A stretch of DNA of 64,000 nucleotides, from positions 310,001-374,000 of the forward strand of contig JAAFAB010000004.1 of the NCBI GenBank assembly GCA_018222585.1, in the 5' to 3' direction. The position numbers and the translations under genes are program-made. The notes under the pieces were generated by a model that saw only the letters and a list, made by a program, of their open reading frames with translations, had not been told where the DNA came from and searched no databases. Origin of the DNA: Paracoccaceae bacterium. GTDB taxonomy: Bacteria; Pseudomonadota; Alphaproteobacteria; Rhodobacterales; Rhodobacteraceae. Of the stretch, positions 55,284 through 63,837 are shown one piece after another. Within the stretch, counting starts at the first letter, position 1, and each line of letters opens with the position of its first letter.

Positions 55284-56201
55284 GTGCTGTCATTCCGGCA
55301 ACTTGAGGTGTTCCGCGCGGTCATGCTGACAGGCTCGATCAGCGGCGCCGCACAGCAGCTTGGTATCGCGCAACCGACCGTGACCAACACCATCAGACGC
55401 CTTGAGGATGTGCTGGGGGTGCAGCTGTTCAACCGCGCCGGGGCCCGCCTGCGCCCGACCGCCCTGGCCCGGCAGATCTTCGACGTGGCCGCCCCCTCGA
55501 TGACCGCCTTCGAGCAGATCTCGGACCGGGTCAGCGACATGGTGCGCGGCAAGGGGACGATGTTCCGCATGGGCGTCTCGCCCTCGGTCAGCCAGGCGCT
55601 TGCGCCGCGCTGCCTGTCGATCTTCCATCGCCGCCGCCCCGAGATGAAGCTGCGCATGGACACGCTGTCGATGAAGCAGAACCGTGACTATCTCTGGATG
55701 GCCGAAGGCAATTGCACCGTCACCATCTTTCCGCTGGAGGATCCCGGCATCAGCTCCTTCCGCATCTCCTCGGCGGGCATGGTCTGCGTCGTGCCGCTGG
55801 ATCATCCTCTCGCCGCCCAGGACGAGGTCACGGTGCATGACATCGCCGAAGAGCCGCTGATCTTCTTCCACCCCAACACCCCGCACGGCAAGCTGGTGCG
55901 GCAGATCTTCCGCGCCGCCGGGATCGAGCCGAACATCTCCATCGAGACCCGGTTCGCCGAGACCGCCCCCCACCTGATGCGCGAGGGCTTCGGCATCGCG
56001 CTGCAGGACCAGCTTTCGGCCTTCGGGGTGACCAACCCCTCGCTGAAGGTCCTGCCGCTGGCCGGCACGCAGCGCCAGCCGGTCTGGCTGCATTGCCGGT
56101 CGGACAACGTCGAGGACATCGAGGTGCGCGAGGCGCGGCGTTGCCTGTTGCAGGCGGCGCTGGAGCTGGGCCTGCCCGACGAGACCGCAATGGAGAGCTG
56201 A
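55284..56201 (+). CDS. LysR-family regulator linked to the ABC/aroE/isochorismate region
   Basis: A 305-aa regulator with the winged helix FRQLEVFRAVMLTGSISGAA and QQLGIAQPTVTNTIRRLEDV, and a complete effector-binding domain. It is divergent from the AroE-like gene. Two identical-arm palindromes (54356 and 56211) flank its neighbourhood and are the obvious binding-site candidates. Confidence 0.9.
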   Translation: MLSFRQLEVFRAVMLTGSISGAAQQLGIAQPTVTNTIRRLEDVLGVQLFNRAGARLRPTALARQIFDVAAPSMTAFEQISDRVSDMVRGKGTMFRMGVSPSVSQALAPRCLSIFHRRRPEMKLRMDTLSMKQNRDYLWMAEGNCTVTIFPLEDPGISSFRISSAGMVCVVPLDHPLAAQDEVTVHDIAEEPLIFFHPNTPHGKLVRQIFRAAGIEPNISIETRFAETAPHLMREGFGIALQDQLSAFGVTNPSLKVLPLAGTQRQPVWLHCRSDNVEDIEVREARRCLLQAALELGLPDETAMES

Positions 56202-56210
56202 GCGGCACAA

Positions 56211-56227
56211 CATAGCGCGTCGCTATG
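56211..56227. promoter_or_regulatory. LysR-type operator CATAGC-N5-GCTATG (copy 2)
   Basis: A perfect palindrome with the same six-base arms as the copy at 54356-54372. It lies between the LysR stop and the isochorismate-synthase-like gene at 56304. A looser CATAG follows nearby (56233 on). Confidence 0.7.
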
Positions 56228-56303
56228 GTTCTCCATAGTCTTCGGTCTGGACGATCCGCCAACTCCGACGCAATTTGCCTCCCACGGTAGAGGAGGTTTT
56301 CCA

Positions 56304-57458
56304 TTGCGCATCAACGACATGCAGCGCGTCGCCTGCAAGAGGGCCGCGGCTGCCGGCCTGCCCTTCGCGATCTGGCGGAAACCATTCGGCGGCGACTTCA
56401 CCGCCCTGATCTCGACCAGCCAGCCGACCCTTGCCCCGGTCTTCGGCGGCGCCGTCCAGCCCGGTTTCGTCATGGCGCCCTTCGTCACCGAGGCCGGCAA
56501 CCAGGCCTGGACCCTGCCCGCCGATGTGCTGATCACCGAATCCGGCCTGCGCTATCGTGACGGCAGCCGCCTGGTGGAAACCCCGACGACCGAGGCCCAG
56601 GCCACGCTGACGGATCCTGACAGCGCGATCCCGGACAGCCTGCCGGCGCCCGAGGGCGCGGCCCCCACGGCCACCGACCGCGACAGCTACATGGCCCGCG
56701 TCGCCCGTGCCGTCGAGACCATCCGCAGCGGAGCCTGCGACAAGATCGTCCTGTCCCGTGTCGAACCGCGCGACCTGCCCGCCGACCGGGACCTGCTGGA
56801 CATGGCCGAGGGCCTCGCCGCGCTGCATCCCCATGCCTTCGTCTCGCTCGTCTCCTCGGGGGCGACCGGCACCTGGCTGACCGCCACCCCCGAGATCCTG
56901 CTGGCGCGGGATGGCCATGGGCTGCGCACCATGGCGCTGGCCGGCACCCAGTGGCCCGAGGCCGGCACGGACATCACCCGGCTGGACTGGCCGCGCAAGA
57001 TCATCGACGAACAGGCGCTGGTGGCCGATTACATCCGCGACGCCTTTGCCGCCGAGGGGTTCGAGGGGGTGGAAGAGACCGCGCCCTACACCGTGCGCGC
57101 CGCCAACCTCTGTCACCTGAGATCCGATTTCCGCGCCCCCCGGGGCGATGATGACGTGGCGCTTGGCCGCCTGCTGGAACGCCTGCACCCGACCTCGGCG
57201 GTCTGCGGGATGCCGAAGGAGCCGGCGATGGACTTCATCCTGCAGGAGGAGGGTCCGACCCGGCATTTCTATACCGGATACCTGGGCCCGCGCGACTTGG
57301 ACGGCACGACCAGCCTCTACGTCAACCTGCGCTCTGCCAATGTCGTCGGAGAGCGGATCTACCTGCATGTCGGCGGCGGCATCGTCGCAGCCTCCGACCC
57401 GGCGACGGAATGGCAGGAGACCGTGGAGAAGACCAAGACCATCGCCGCCGTCCTGTGA
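56304..57458 (+). CDS. Isochorismate synthase-like chorismate-binding enzyme
   Basis: A 384-aa protein of the MenF/EntC group: GACDKIVLSRVEPRDL, LVSSGATGTWLTATPEILL, MALAGTQ, HLRSDFRA, the RLHPTSAVCGMPKEPAM active-site segment and GGIVAASDPATEW with the metal-binding Glu region. It isomerises chorismate to isochorismate. TTG 56304 is the likely start because GAGGAGG lies seven bases ahead. There is no menaquinone, enterobactin or salicylate gene beside it, so the product's use is unknown. Confidence 0.82.
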   Translation: MRINDMQRVACKRAAAAGLPFAIWRKPFGGDFTALISTSQPTLAPVFGGAVQPGFVMAPFVTEAGNQAWTLPADVLITESGLRYRDGSRLVETPTTEAQATLTDPDSAIPDSLPAPEGAAPTATDRDSYMARVARAVETIRSGACDKIVLSRVEPRDLPADRDLLDMAEGLAALHPHAFVSLVSSGATGTWLTATPEILLARDGHGLRTMALAGTQWPEAGTDITRLDWPRKIIDEQALVADYIRDAFAAEGFEGVEETAPYTVRAANLCHLRSDFRAPRGDDDVALGRLLERLHPTSAVCGMPKEPAMDFILQEEGPTRHFYTGYLGPRDLDGTTSLYVNLRSANVVGERIYLHVGGGIVAASDPATEWQETVEKTKTIAAVL

Positions 57459-57490
57459 CGTGTCAGGCACATCGCCCGCCGCAGCTGCCG

Positions 57491-57574
57491 GCGGGCGATG
57501 ACCCGATCCGCGCAGAGACCGCTGGAGGCGCTAGCGGGCGATGACCAGGTCGGCGCAGAGCCCGCCAAGGCGCT
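57491..57574. repeat. Imperfect 43-bp tandem duplication at the kinase 3' end
   Basis: The segment from 57491 (GCGGGCGATGACC...) is repeated from 57534 with about six mismatches over some 41 bases. The right copy encodes the last residues of the EnvZ-like kinase, and the left copy lies just beyond its stop. A simple duplication past the stop codon. Confidence 0.8.
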
Positions 57575-58832
57575 CGCTGTCGCCCAGGCGCAACATGCCG
57601 CCGTGCATCCGCGCCGTGTCCCCCGCGATCGACAGTCCCAGCCCGACACCCGACCCCCGGTTCTGGTTGCGCGCCGTGTCGAGCCGGGCGAAGGGCTTCA
57701 TCGCCTCCTCGCGCTTGTCGGGCGGAATGCCCGGCCCGTCATCCTCGACCCGGATCCGCAGGCTGCGCGGCGTCAGCTCCACGCTGACCTCGGCGCGCGA
57801 GCCGTAGCGCACCGCGTTGCCGATCAGGTTCTCCACCGCGCGGCGGATCGCCATCGGCCGCAGCGCCATCTCTCCCGCGCCCTTGACCGAGGTCAGCACC
57901 ACCGCCTGCCCGGCCCGGCCCGCGTCATGGACCACGTCCCGCAGCAGCGCGACGGGATCGACCCGGCTCTCGCCCTCCTCCGAGGTGCCACGGGCGAAGG
58001 AGAGGAATTCGTCCAGCATCGACTGCATGTCGGCGATGTCGCGCTCCAGCTCCTTGCGGTCCTCCTCCTCCAGCATCGACACGGCCAGCCGCATCCGCGT
58101 CAGCGGCGTGCGCAGGTCATGGCTGACCCCCGAAAGCAGCAGGGTGCGCTGCTCGATCTGGCGTTCGATCCGCGCCCGCATGTCGAGGAAGGCATGGCCT
58201 GCCGCCCGCACCTCCACTGCCCCCGCCGGCTTGTAGGGGATATGACGGCCGCGCCCGAACGCCTCTGCCGCTGCCGCCAGCCGCATCACCGGGCGCAGCT
58301 GGTTGCGCAGGTAGATGAAGGCGATCACCGTCATCAGCACCCCGAAGAACAGCATGTTGACCAGCAGCTGATGCGGGTTCGACGCCGAGACCCGGCGCCG
58401 GCCGAAGCTCATCCGCAGGGCCTCCTGCGGGGAATCGGCCCGCAGGAAGAGCACCACCTCACGGTCGTCCGGCAGGTCCACCGAGATCAGCCCCGGCACC
58501 AGGTCCCGCAGGGTGCGCGCCAGCACGCGGCCGGACAGGTCGTACCAGCGGATGCTGTCACGCAGCGGCGCCTCGGCCCGGGGCACCACGGTCACCGCCA
58601 TCTCCAGCGCCCGCGCCACCGCCAGCTCCTCGCCGTCCGAGATCTCCGACAGCACGAGGTTCACGTCGCGGCTGACCGAGCCGGTCATCTGCACCGTCAC
58701 CCCCTCGAAATGGCGCTGGATGAAGACCACCGAGACCACCAGTTGCAGGGTCACCACCGGCAGCACCAGGATCAGTGCTGCACGCCCGTAGAGGCCCCGG
58801 GGCACATATCGTTTGAGCCAGTCGAAGAACAT
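57531..58832 (-). CDS. EnvZ-type sensor histidine kinase
   Basis: A 433-aa kinase: N-terminal transmembrane helix (ALILVLPVVTLQLVVSVVF), periplasmic domain of about 110 residues, second helix (NMLFFGVLMTVIAFIYL), HAMP, H-box LLSGVSHDLRTPLTRMRLAV, N-box AVENLIGNAVRYG, DDGPGIP and GSGVGLGLSIAGD. The H-box with R-T-P-L-T-R-M-R-L is the EnvZ pattern. The cognate OmpR-like regulator is not adjacent on either side in this window, which is unusual for the family. Confidence 0.92.
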   Translation of the reverse strand: MFFDWLKRYVPRGLYGRAALILVLPVVTLQLVVSVVFIQRHFEGVTVQMTGSVSRDVNLVLSEISDGEELAVARALEMAVTVVPRAEAPLRDSIRWYDLSGRVLARTLRDLVPGLISVDLPDDREVVLFLRADSPQEALRMSFGRRRVSASNPHQLLVNMLFFGVLMTVIAFIYLRNQLRPVMRLAAAAEAFGRGRHIPYKPAGAVEVRAAGHAFLDMRARIERQIEQRTLLLSGVSHDLRTPLTRMRLAVSMLEEEDRKELERDIADMQSMLDEFLSFARGTSEEGESRVDPVALLRDVVHDAGRAGQAVVLTSVKGAGEMALRPMAIRRAVENLIGNAVRYGSRAEVSVELTPRSLRIRVEDDGPGIPPDKREEAMKPFARLDTARNQNRGSGVGLGLSIAGDTARMHGGMLRLGDSERLGGLCADLVIAR

Positions 58833-58871
58833 GCGCTATCCTAATCCCCGGTGGGACAAGAGGAAAGCGGG

Positions 58872-59783
58872 ATGACCTCAGAGCAGACGTTCGCCCCGGT
58901 TCCTGGCCGGGCCGAGGAGGTTGCGCCGGGTGTGCGCCGGATCCTTGCCCCGAACCCCTCTCCCTTCACCGGGCCCGGCACCAACACCTACCTCGTCGGC
59001 CAGACCGCCCTCGCGGTGATCGATCCCGGCCCCGACATGGCGATACACCTGCAGGCGATCCTCAAGGCCCTGCGCCCGGGCCAGCATATCAGTCATATCC
59101 TGGTCACCCATGCCCACGCGGATCACGCGCCGCTGGCCCGGGCGCTTTCCCAGGGCACCGGCGCCCCGGTGCTGGCCTATGGCGATGCGCTGGCCGGCCG
59201 CTCCGCGGTCATGACCCGGCTGGCGCTGTCAGGAGAGCTCGGTGGGGGCGAGGGCACGGACAGGCTGTTCCGGCCCGACCGGCTGCTGGCCGACGGCGAT
59301 GTCCTGCATGGCGAAGACTGGTCCCTGCGGGCACTCTGGACGCCGGGGCATTTCGGCAATCACCTGTGCTTCGTCCTCGACGACGTGATCTTTACCGGGG
59401 ATCTGGTGATGGGCTGGTCCAGTTCGCTGGTCTCGCCGCCCGATGGCGACCTGACCGATTTCATGGCCTCCTGCCGCCGGCTGCGCGCTCTGCCTGCCCG
59501 GCTCTACCTGCCGGGCCATGGCGCCCCCGTCACCACCCCCCTGGCGAGGCTCGACTGGCTGATCCGGCACCGCGACCGGCGCGAGGCCTCGCTGCTGCAG
59601 GCCCTGGCCCATGGTCCGGCCACCGCCGACGACCTGGCGCGCCGGGTCTACACCGATATCGCCCCCGGCCTGCTGCCGGCCGCCTCGCGCAACGTGCTGG
59701 CACATCTTATTGACCTGATGGGGAAATCCCTGATCGAGACCGAGGAAAACCTGACCGCTGAAAGCCGGTTTCACCTGTCCTGA
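58872..59783 (+). CDS. MBL-fold metallohydrolase (LACTB2-like)
   Basis: A 303-aa hydrolase with the zinc motif THAHADHAPLARAL, NTYLVGQTALAVIDPGP, LWTPGHFGNHLCFVL, FTGDLVMGWSSSLVSPPDGD and YLPGHGAPV, plus the C-terminal winged-helix-like extension of LACTB2-type proteins. ATG 58872 follows an AGAGGAAA site. It is divergent from the kinase, only 39 bases apart. Substrate unknown. Confidence 0.9.
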   Translation: MTSEQTFAPVPGRAEEVAPGVRRILAPNPSPFTGPGTNTYLVGQTALAVIDPGPDMAIHLQAILKALRPGQHISHILVTHAHADHAPLARALSQGTGAPVLAYGDALAGRSAVMTRLALSGELGGGEGTDRLFRPDRLLADGDVLHGEDWSLRALWTPGHFGNHLCFVLDDVIFTGDLVMGWSSSLVSPPDGDLTDFMASCRRLRALPARLYLPGHGAPVTTPLARLDWLIRHRDRREASLLQALAHGPATADDLARRVYTDIAPGLLPAASRNVLAHLIDLMGKSLIETEENLTAESRFHLS

Positions 59784-59836
59784 GCGGGGTCCTCTCGCCG
59801 CCGGGAAAAAATCGAAACTTTCTGCCCGAATGCCTC

Positions 59837-59865
59837 TTGCCGAGGTGGAATCGCATTGCTATACC
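59837..59865 (+). promoter_or_regulatory. Promoter of the tRNA-Asn gene
   Basis: TTGCCG (59837-59842), 17-base spacer, TATACC (59860-59865), about 63 bases ahead of the tRNA. A short inverted repeat (GGGAAGC/GCTTCCC) lies between. Confidence 0.55.
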
Positions 59866-59928
59866 CCGCCCACACCGCGAGGCAGCGCCCCGGGAAGCCA
59901 GCTTCCCAGCCCGCCTCACGCCAGATGC

Positions 59929-60003
59929 TCCGGCGTAGCTCAGCGGTAGAGCAGTTGACTGTTAATCAATTGGTCGTAGGTTCGATCCCTACCGCCGGAG
60001 CCA
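59929..60003 (+). tRNA. tRNA-Asn (anticodon GTT)
   Basis: A complete cloverleaf: acceptor TCCGGCG/CGCCGGA, D-arm GCTC...GAGC, anticodon stem TTGA/TCAA with loop CTGTTAA (anticodon GTT at 59961-59963), T-arm with GGTTCGATCC, discriminator G and encoded CCA (60001-60003). The 3' half is a likely attachment site for the recombinase genes that follow. Confidence 0.97.
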
Positions 60004-60060
60004 AAATCTCCTAAGTGGTTGATTTCATTGGCTGAGCCCCGACCGGAGTCGGAGCCACGC

Positions 60061-60108
60061 GTGCACGTGCACAAATAGGTGCACAAACGCGTGCCCGAAC
60101 CGGTGCAC
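60061..60108. repeat. Cluster of four GTGCAC palindromes between tRNA-Asn and the recombinases
   Basis: GTGCAC occurs at 60061, 60067, 60079 and 60103, with a partial GTGC at 60091. Spacings are 6, 12 and 24 bases. Position between the presumed attachment site and the first recombinase suggests arm-type or regulator binding sites. Function inferred. Confidence 0.6.
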
Positions 60109-60155
60109 GGATCCCGACTCCCGGATGCCCTGGAACCGTTTTCGGAGCACCTGCC

Positions 60156-62429
60156 ATGGCCGGAGTCGCACACACCCCCCATCTCGAGAAACGCCCCTCG
60201 GGCTACTTTTTCCGGCGCCGTCTGCCGAAGGCCTGGGTCGAGATATCGAACCCTGGTCAAAGTTCGGCCATCTGCCTCTCGCTACGGACCGACGTCCTCT
60301 CCGAAGCGACATGCCGCGTCCGCGCCCTTACGGCACTCACGGACCTGGCCGTCGCGCTGACGACGGAGAGACCGGTGGACCACCTGAGCGCCGAGCACGT
60401 GACATTGCTGACTGAACTGGCCCGCTGCCAGATCGCTGCCCACGAGGCCATGCGGGCCTGCACCGAGCCGCGTTCGGAGGCGGCGGCGAATTTCGCGGCG
60501 CAAACGGAGCGCGCGACTCAGGACATGCTGCGCCGGGCCCTGGCGCTCGGCGACCGAACGCCGGTTACAGAGCCCTTGCGCGAGATGGCGCGGCAGTTCG
60601 GCGTGACCCTCGACGAGACCAGCTCGGACTGGCGTGCCCTCGCCTTCGAGGCTCTGCGGGTCATGCTCGACGTGTCCCGCGAACGGGAACGGCGCGAGGT
60701 CGGGACCTACGAGGAAGCGACCCCGATCTTCCGGTCGGTCATGGCAAGCCGGTTGGCTTCCCCTGCCACCGCCCTGCCCGTGGCTGCCTCGGATTCGTGC
60801 GCCCCCGCCCTGGCCATCCCGGCAGCAGCCGCGCCAATCGCGATTTCCGTGCCGGTGTCAACGATGCCGGCGGCCACCACACCGGCCGAACCAAAGATGG
60901 CCTGTCCCGTTCAGAACCAAGTCGAGACGCTCGGCGTCGAGCCCGAAACCGCAGCGCTCAATGTCGAGAACAATAGCTCCCGTGCGCCATCTTCCCAGGA
61001 ACGCGCCCTCGTTCCCGCCGCCCAGGCGCAAGAGACGGCGCCGATGCGCTCCGTAACGTCACGGGAGGAGCCCCAGATCCTGATCGATCAATCGCTCCTC
61101 TCGGACGAGGCGCGCGCCGCCCTGGCGAAAGGGCCCAACATTGAGCTTCGCGAGGCCTTCGATGTCTATTTCGAACTCAAGGAGCTCGGATATGGAGATC
61201 TCTTCGGGACCCGCCAAAAGCGCTTCCCGGATAAAGGCAAGGACTGGAAACGGACGTCCGGTGGAAACGCCAGAAAGGGCCGTGATATCTGGGTTGATGT
61301 CCTGGGCAACCAGCCGTTCCACCAGATCGAGTGGACCGAGGTCGACGGCGTCCTGAACGTCATTCGCCGGATCCCCAAATACCACGGCAAGAAGAAGAAT
61401 CTTCTCAATACTAAAGGTTTCCGCGACCTTGTCGAGCGTGCCGACGAGCAGGAACTCGCGGCGGCGACAGCCGCAAAGGAGTTGCTTGCCGCTCGTGGGA
61501 AGGCGACGCCGGCCGAGCTCGAACGCGCGGACCTCGATGCGAAGATCCCCAGGCTTCGTGTCGCCACCTTCCTCCGCCATGGCCGCATGGCGAACCGAGT
61601 CGGCAAGATGCTGAAATCCATGAAGCTGATCGAGAAGAACCCGTTAGAGATCTGTTCCTGGACCAACGACGAGGCGAAGGACATGAAGGCGAACGAGGAA
61701 GACCGGTCGCGCATGCTCTGGGACGACAGGATTCAGAAGCTCTTCGCGTCTCCGGTCTATCAGGGGCAATGCGAGGAGAAGGATTACCCGCTGTTCTGGG
61801 GCCCTCTTATCGCGCGCCTTGCCGGCTGTCGCGCCGAGGAAATCCTGCAACTCGCACCAGAGGATTTCGGGTCGGAGAACGACGTCGCTTATTTCACGGT
61901 CCGCAATGTGACCGGCAACCACGTGAAATCCACCGCCGGGGAGCGCCGCATCGCCGTGCACCCGAAGCTCGTCGAGCTCGGACTTCTCCACTTCGTGGAG
62001 ATGCGGCGGGGGCAGAAGCAGTCGCGCCTGTTCCCGAACCTCAGCCGCGGCCAGACGAAGGAGACGTTTTCCGAACTCTACAGCAAGACCTTCGGCTATT
62101 ACCGCAAGACGAACGACTGCTACTGGCCGGGCCTCGACTTCCATGCCTTGCGCACGACCTTCCACAACGACCTCGGCAACCTGCTCTGCCCCGACATGGT
62201 GCGCCGGCGCCTCATGGGGCACGAAAAGCCGGTGGACGAGGGTGACGGATCCTACACGCGCGAGATCTGGGTGAAGACGCTCCACGAGGTCATCAGCCAG
62301 ATCGACCTGGATATCTCGAGGATCAAGAGCCCCTTCGCCGCGTCCAAGTCCGCAGCTCCCGAGACCGAGCCAACCCAGGTTCAGGTCGATCACGGCAATG
62401 TCGTCGGGTTTCGTCGCCGGCCGGCCTGA
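60156..62429 (+). CDS. Large tyrosine recombinase / integrase of a tRNA-Asn-associated element
   Basis: A 757-aa protein. The N-terminal part begins HLEKRPSGYFFRRRLPKAWV, as in DUF6538-type integrase N-termini, followed by a long Ala/Pro-rich linker (about 200-300). The core-binding domain contains IRRIPKYHGKKK. The catalytic set is complete: AGCRAEEILQL (Arg), NHVKSTAGERR (Lys), FHALRTTFHNDLG (H-x-x-R), LMGHEKP (His) and GDGSYTREIW (Tyr). ATG 60156 has a GGAGC site. It lies just inside the tRNA end of the element. Confidence 0.9.
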   Translation: MAGVAHTPHLEKRPSGYFFRRRLPKAWVEISNPGQSSAICLSLRTDVLSEATCRVRALTALTDLAVALTTERPVDHLSAEHVTLLTELARCQIAAHEAMRACTEPRSEAAANFAAQTERATQDMLRRALALGDRTPVTEPLREMARQFGVTLDETSSDWRALAFEALRVMLDVSRERERREVGTYEEATPIFRSVMASRLASPATALPVAASDSCAPALAIPAAAAPIAISVPVSTMPAATTPAEPKMACPVQNQVETLGVEPETAALNVENNSSRAPSSQERALVPAAQAQETAPMRSVTSREEPQILIDQSLLSDEARAALAKGPNIELREAFDVYFELKELGYGDLFGTRQKRFPDKGKDWKRTSGGNARKGRDIWVDVLGNQPFHQIEWTEVDGVLNVIRRIPKYHGKKKNLLNTKGFRDLVERADEQELAAATAAKELLAARGKATPAELERADLDAKIPRLRVATFLRHGRMANRVGKMLKSMKLIEKNPLEICSWTNDEAKDMKANEEDRSRMLWDDRIQKLFASPVYQGQCEEKDYPLFWGPLIARLAGCRAEEILQLAPEDFGSENDVAYFTVRNVTGNHVKSTAGERRIAVHPKLVELGLLHFVEMRRGQKQSRLFPNLSRGQTKETFSELYSKTFGYYRKTNDCYWPGLDFHALRTTFHNDLGNLLCPDMVRRRLMGHEKPVDEGDGSYTREIWVKTLHEVISQIDLDISRIKSPFAASKSAAPETEPTQVQVDHGNVVGFRRRPA

Positions 62430-62586
62430 CATTCCGAGTCGGCACTGCCCACCGCGGAGTCATTCGACCTCACGAAGGCGTGATGCATCACGGGAAATAA
62501 CGATCCGAAATTTTGACTCAGATCAACTGTTTTCCGCGAATCCGGGGCATAGCGGCGGCATTCCAACACCCACGGAGATACAGGAA

Positions 62587-63795
62587 ATGCGCGATATCCT
62601 CGTCACCCGAATTGACACGGAAATGCCTCAGGAAACCACCACCTGGCAGTCACCTCGATCCCTTCTCGAGGCCGCCAATATCACAGAACAATCACGCGCC
62701 GTCCTCGACGGGGAACTGCAAATCTGCCTCGAGACGGCCTTCGAGCTCTTCATCGACGCACGGTCGCTGGGATATCGGCCTGGTGCCCTGCGGCTCGATG
62801 CCGCTCGTGGTGAACACTGGCGCCGGATCAGCGGTGCGAATACGCAGAGTGCGAAGCGTGTATGGACGCGGGCCCTCGGGAATCCGTTCCTTTCCGATAT
62901 CGAGCGGAAAGATATCGTCCTTGCGTTGGAAAAGATCCGGAATCTGCCGAAATACCACGGGAAACGCAGCAGCAGTGGCACCGATCATAAAAGTGGGCTG
63001 GGGAAAGAAACTTCTGCTCGCGACCGCATCGGGATTTCGACATTCCTGAAGTTCGGGCGGACGGCACGGCAGGTTGGCGATCTACTGGTCGAATTGAATC
63101 TCGAAGACGCGAATCCGTTCGATATCTGTTCCTGGTCGACGGCCGAGGAGGCCTGTCCGCGGCAGCAGGAGCGCCCATCCGAGACCCGTAACTGGTCGGA
63201 GGCAGTTGAGAGCTACCTGTCCTCGCCGATATTCAAGGGAGACATGAGGGATGCCGGGGACCCGCTGTTCTGGATCCCGCTCTTAATGCGCCTCGGAGGC
63301 CTGCGGCTCGACGAAGCCGTCCACCTCACGACCGAGGATCTGCAATATCGTGACGGCATGCCTGTCCTCTGCATTGATCGCGATGCGAAGGCTTCCAAGT
63401 CCTTCCGGGAGATCCCTATCTCTCGGCGGCTTCAGGACCTTGGCCTCGTCGCTCTGTTCGAGTTGCGGCGGGACCAGAAGGAGACACTGCTTTTCCCGCA
63501 ACTTGCGGAAGGTCAACCCGGGTCGGGCAGCACGCGGTTCCGGAAGGATTTCATTCGCTACTGCGAGACGCACGAGATGGATGCTTCGACGCTCCACGCT
63601 CACGATTTCCGGAGAGCCTTGCAGCATGCACTGCTCGAACAGGAATGCCCGGAGCACTTAGTCAGAAGCGCAATGGGTCAGATGTCGCGGGATACGTCGG
63701 GCAAGTTTCTCGATGACAACCGGCTTCAAACCGTCCAGCAGGCGCTTTCCGAGGCTGGCGCGGGCCTTCCGGATATCGTCGGCCCGAACCGCTGA
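62587..63795 (+). CDS. Second tyrosine recombinase, catalytic residues degenerate
   Basis: A 402-aa paralogue of the upstream recombinase: both share the PKYHGK region, the NPFDICSW/NPLEICSW region and the layout of the catalytic domain. It retains Arg (GGLRLDEAVHL), Lys and H-x-x-R (HAHDFRRALQHA). However, the GH position reads MGQMSRD and the residue aligned with the nucleophilic Tyr is Phe (SGKFLDDN). It may be an inactive or accessory recombinase. The start ATG 62587 follows GGAGATACAGGAA; the open frame begins earlier, inside the first gene's end. Confidence 0.8.
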   Translation: MRDILVTRIDTEMPQETTTWQSPRSLLEAANITEQSRAVLDGELQICLETAFELFIDARSLGYRPGALRLDAARGEHWRRISGANTQSAKRVWTRALGNPFLSDIERKDIVLALEKIRNLPKYHGKRSSSGTDHKSGLGKETSARDRIGISTFLKFGRTARQVGDLLVELNLEDANPFDICSWSTAEEACPRQQERPSETRNWSEAVESYLSSPIFKGDMRDAGDPLFWIPLLMRLGGLRLDEAVHLTTEDLQYRDGMPVLCIDRDAKASKSFREIPISRRLQDLGLVALFELRRDQKETLLFPQLAEGQPGSGSTRFRKDFIRYCETHEMDASTLHAHDFRRALQHALLEQECPEHLVRSAMGQMSRDTSGKFLDDNRLQTVQQALSEAGAGLPDIVGPNR

Positions 63796-63808
63796 ACGAT
63801 AGTGAGGA

Positions 63809-63837
63809 GAAGGCCCGGGCACCTGCCCCGGGCCTTC
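63809..63837 (+). terminator. Hairpin terminator after the second recombinase
   Basis: A perfect 11-base stem, GAAGGCCCGGG/CCCGGGCCTTC, with a seven-base loop, 13 bases past the stop codon. The following T-run is weak (TGCATGTTTCC). The remaining bases to the window end show no gene I can support. Confidence 0.65.
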
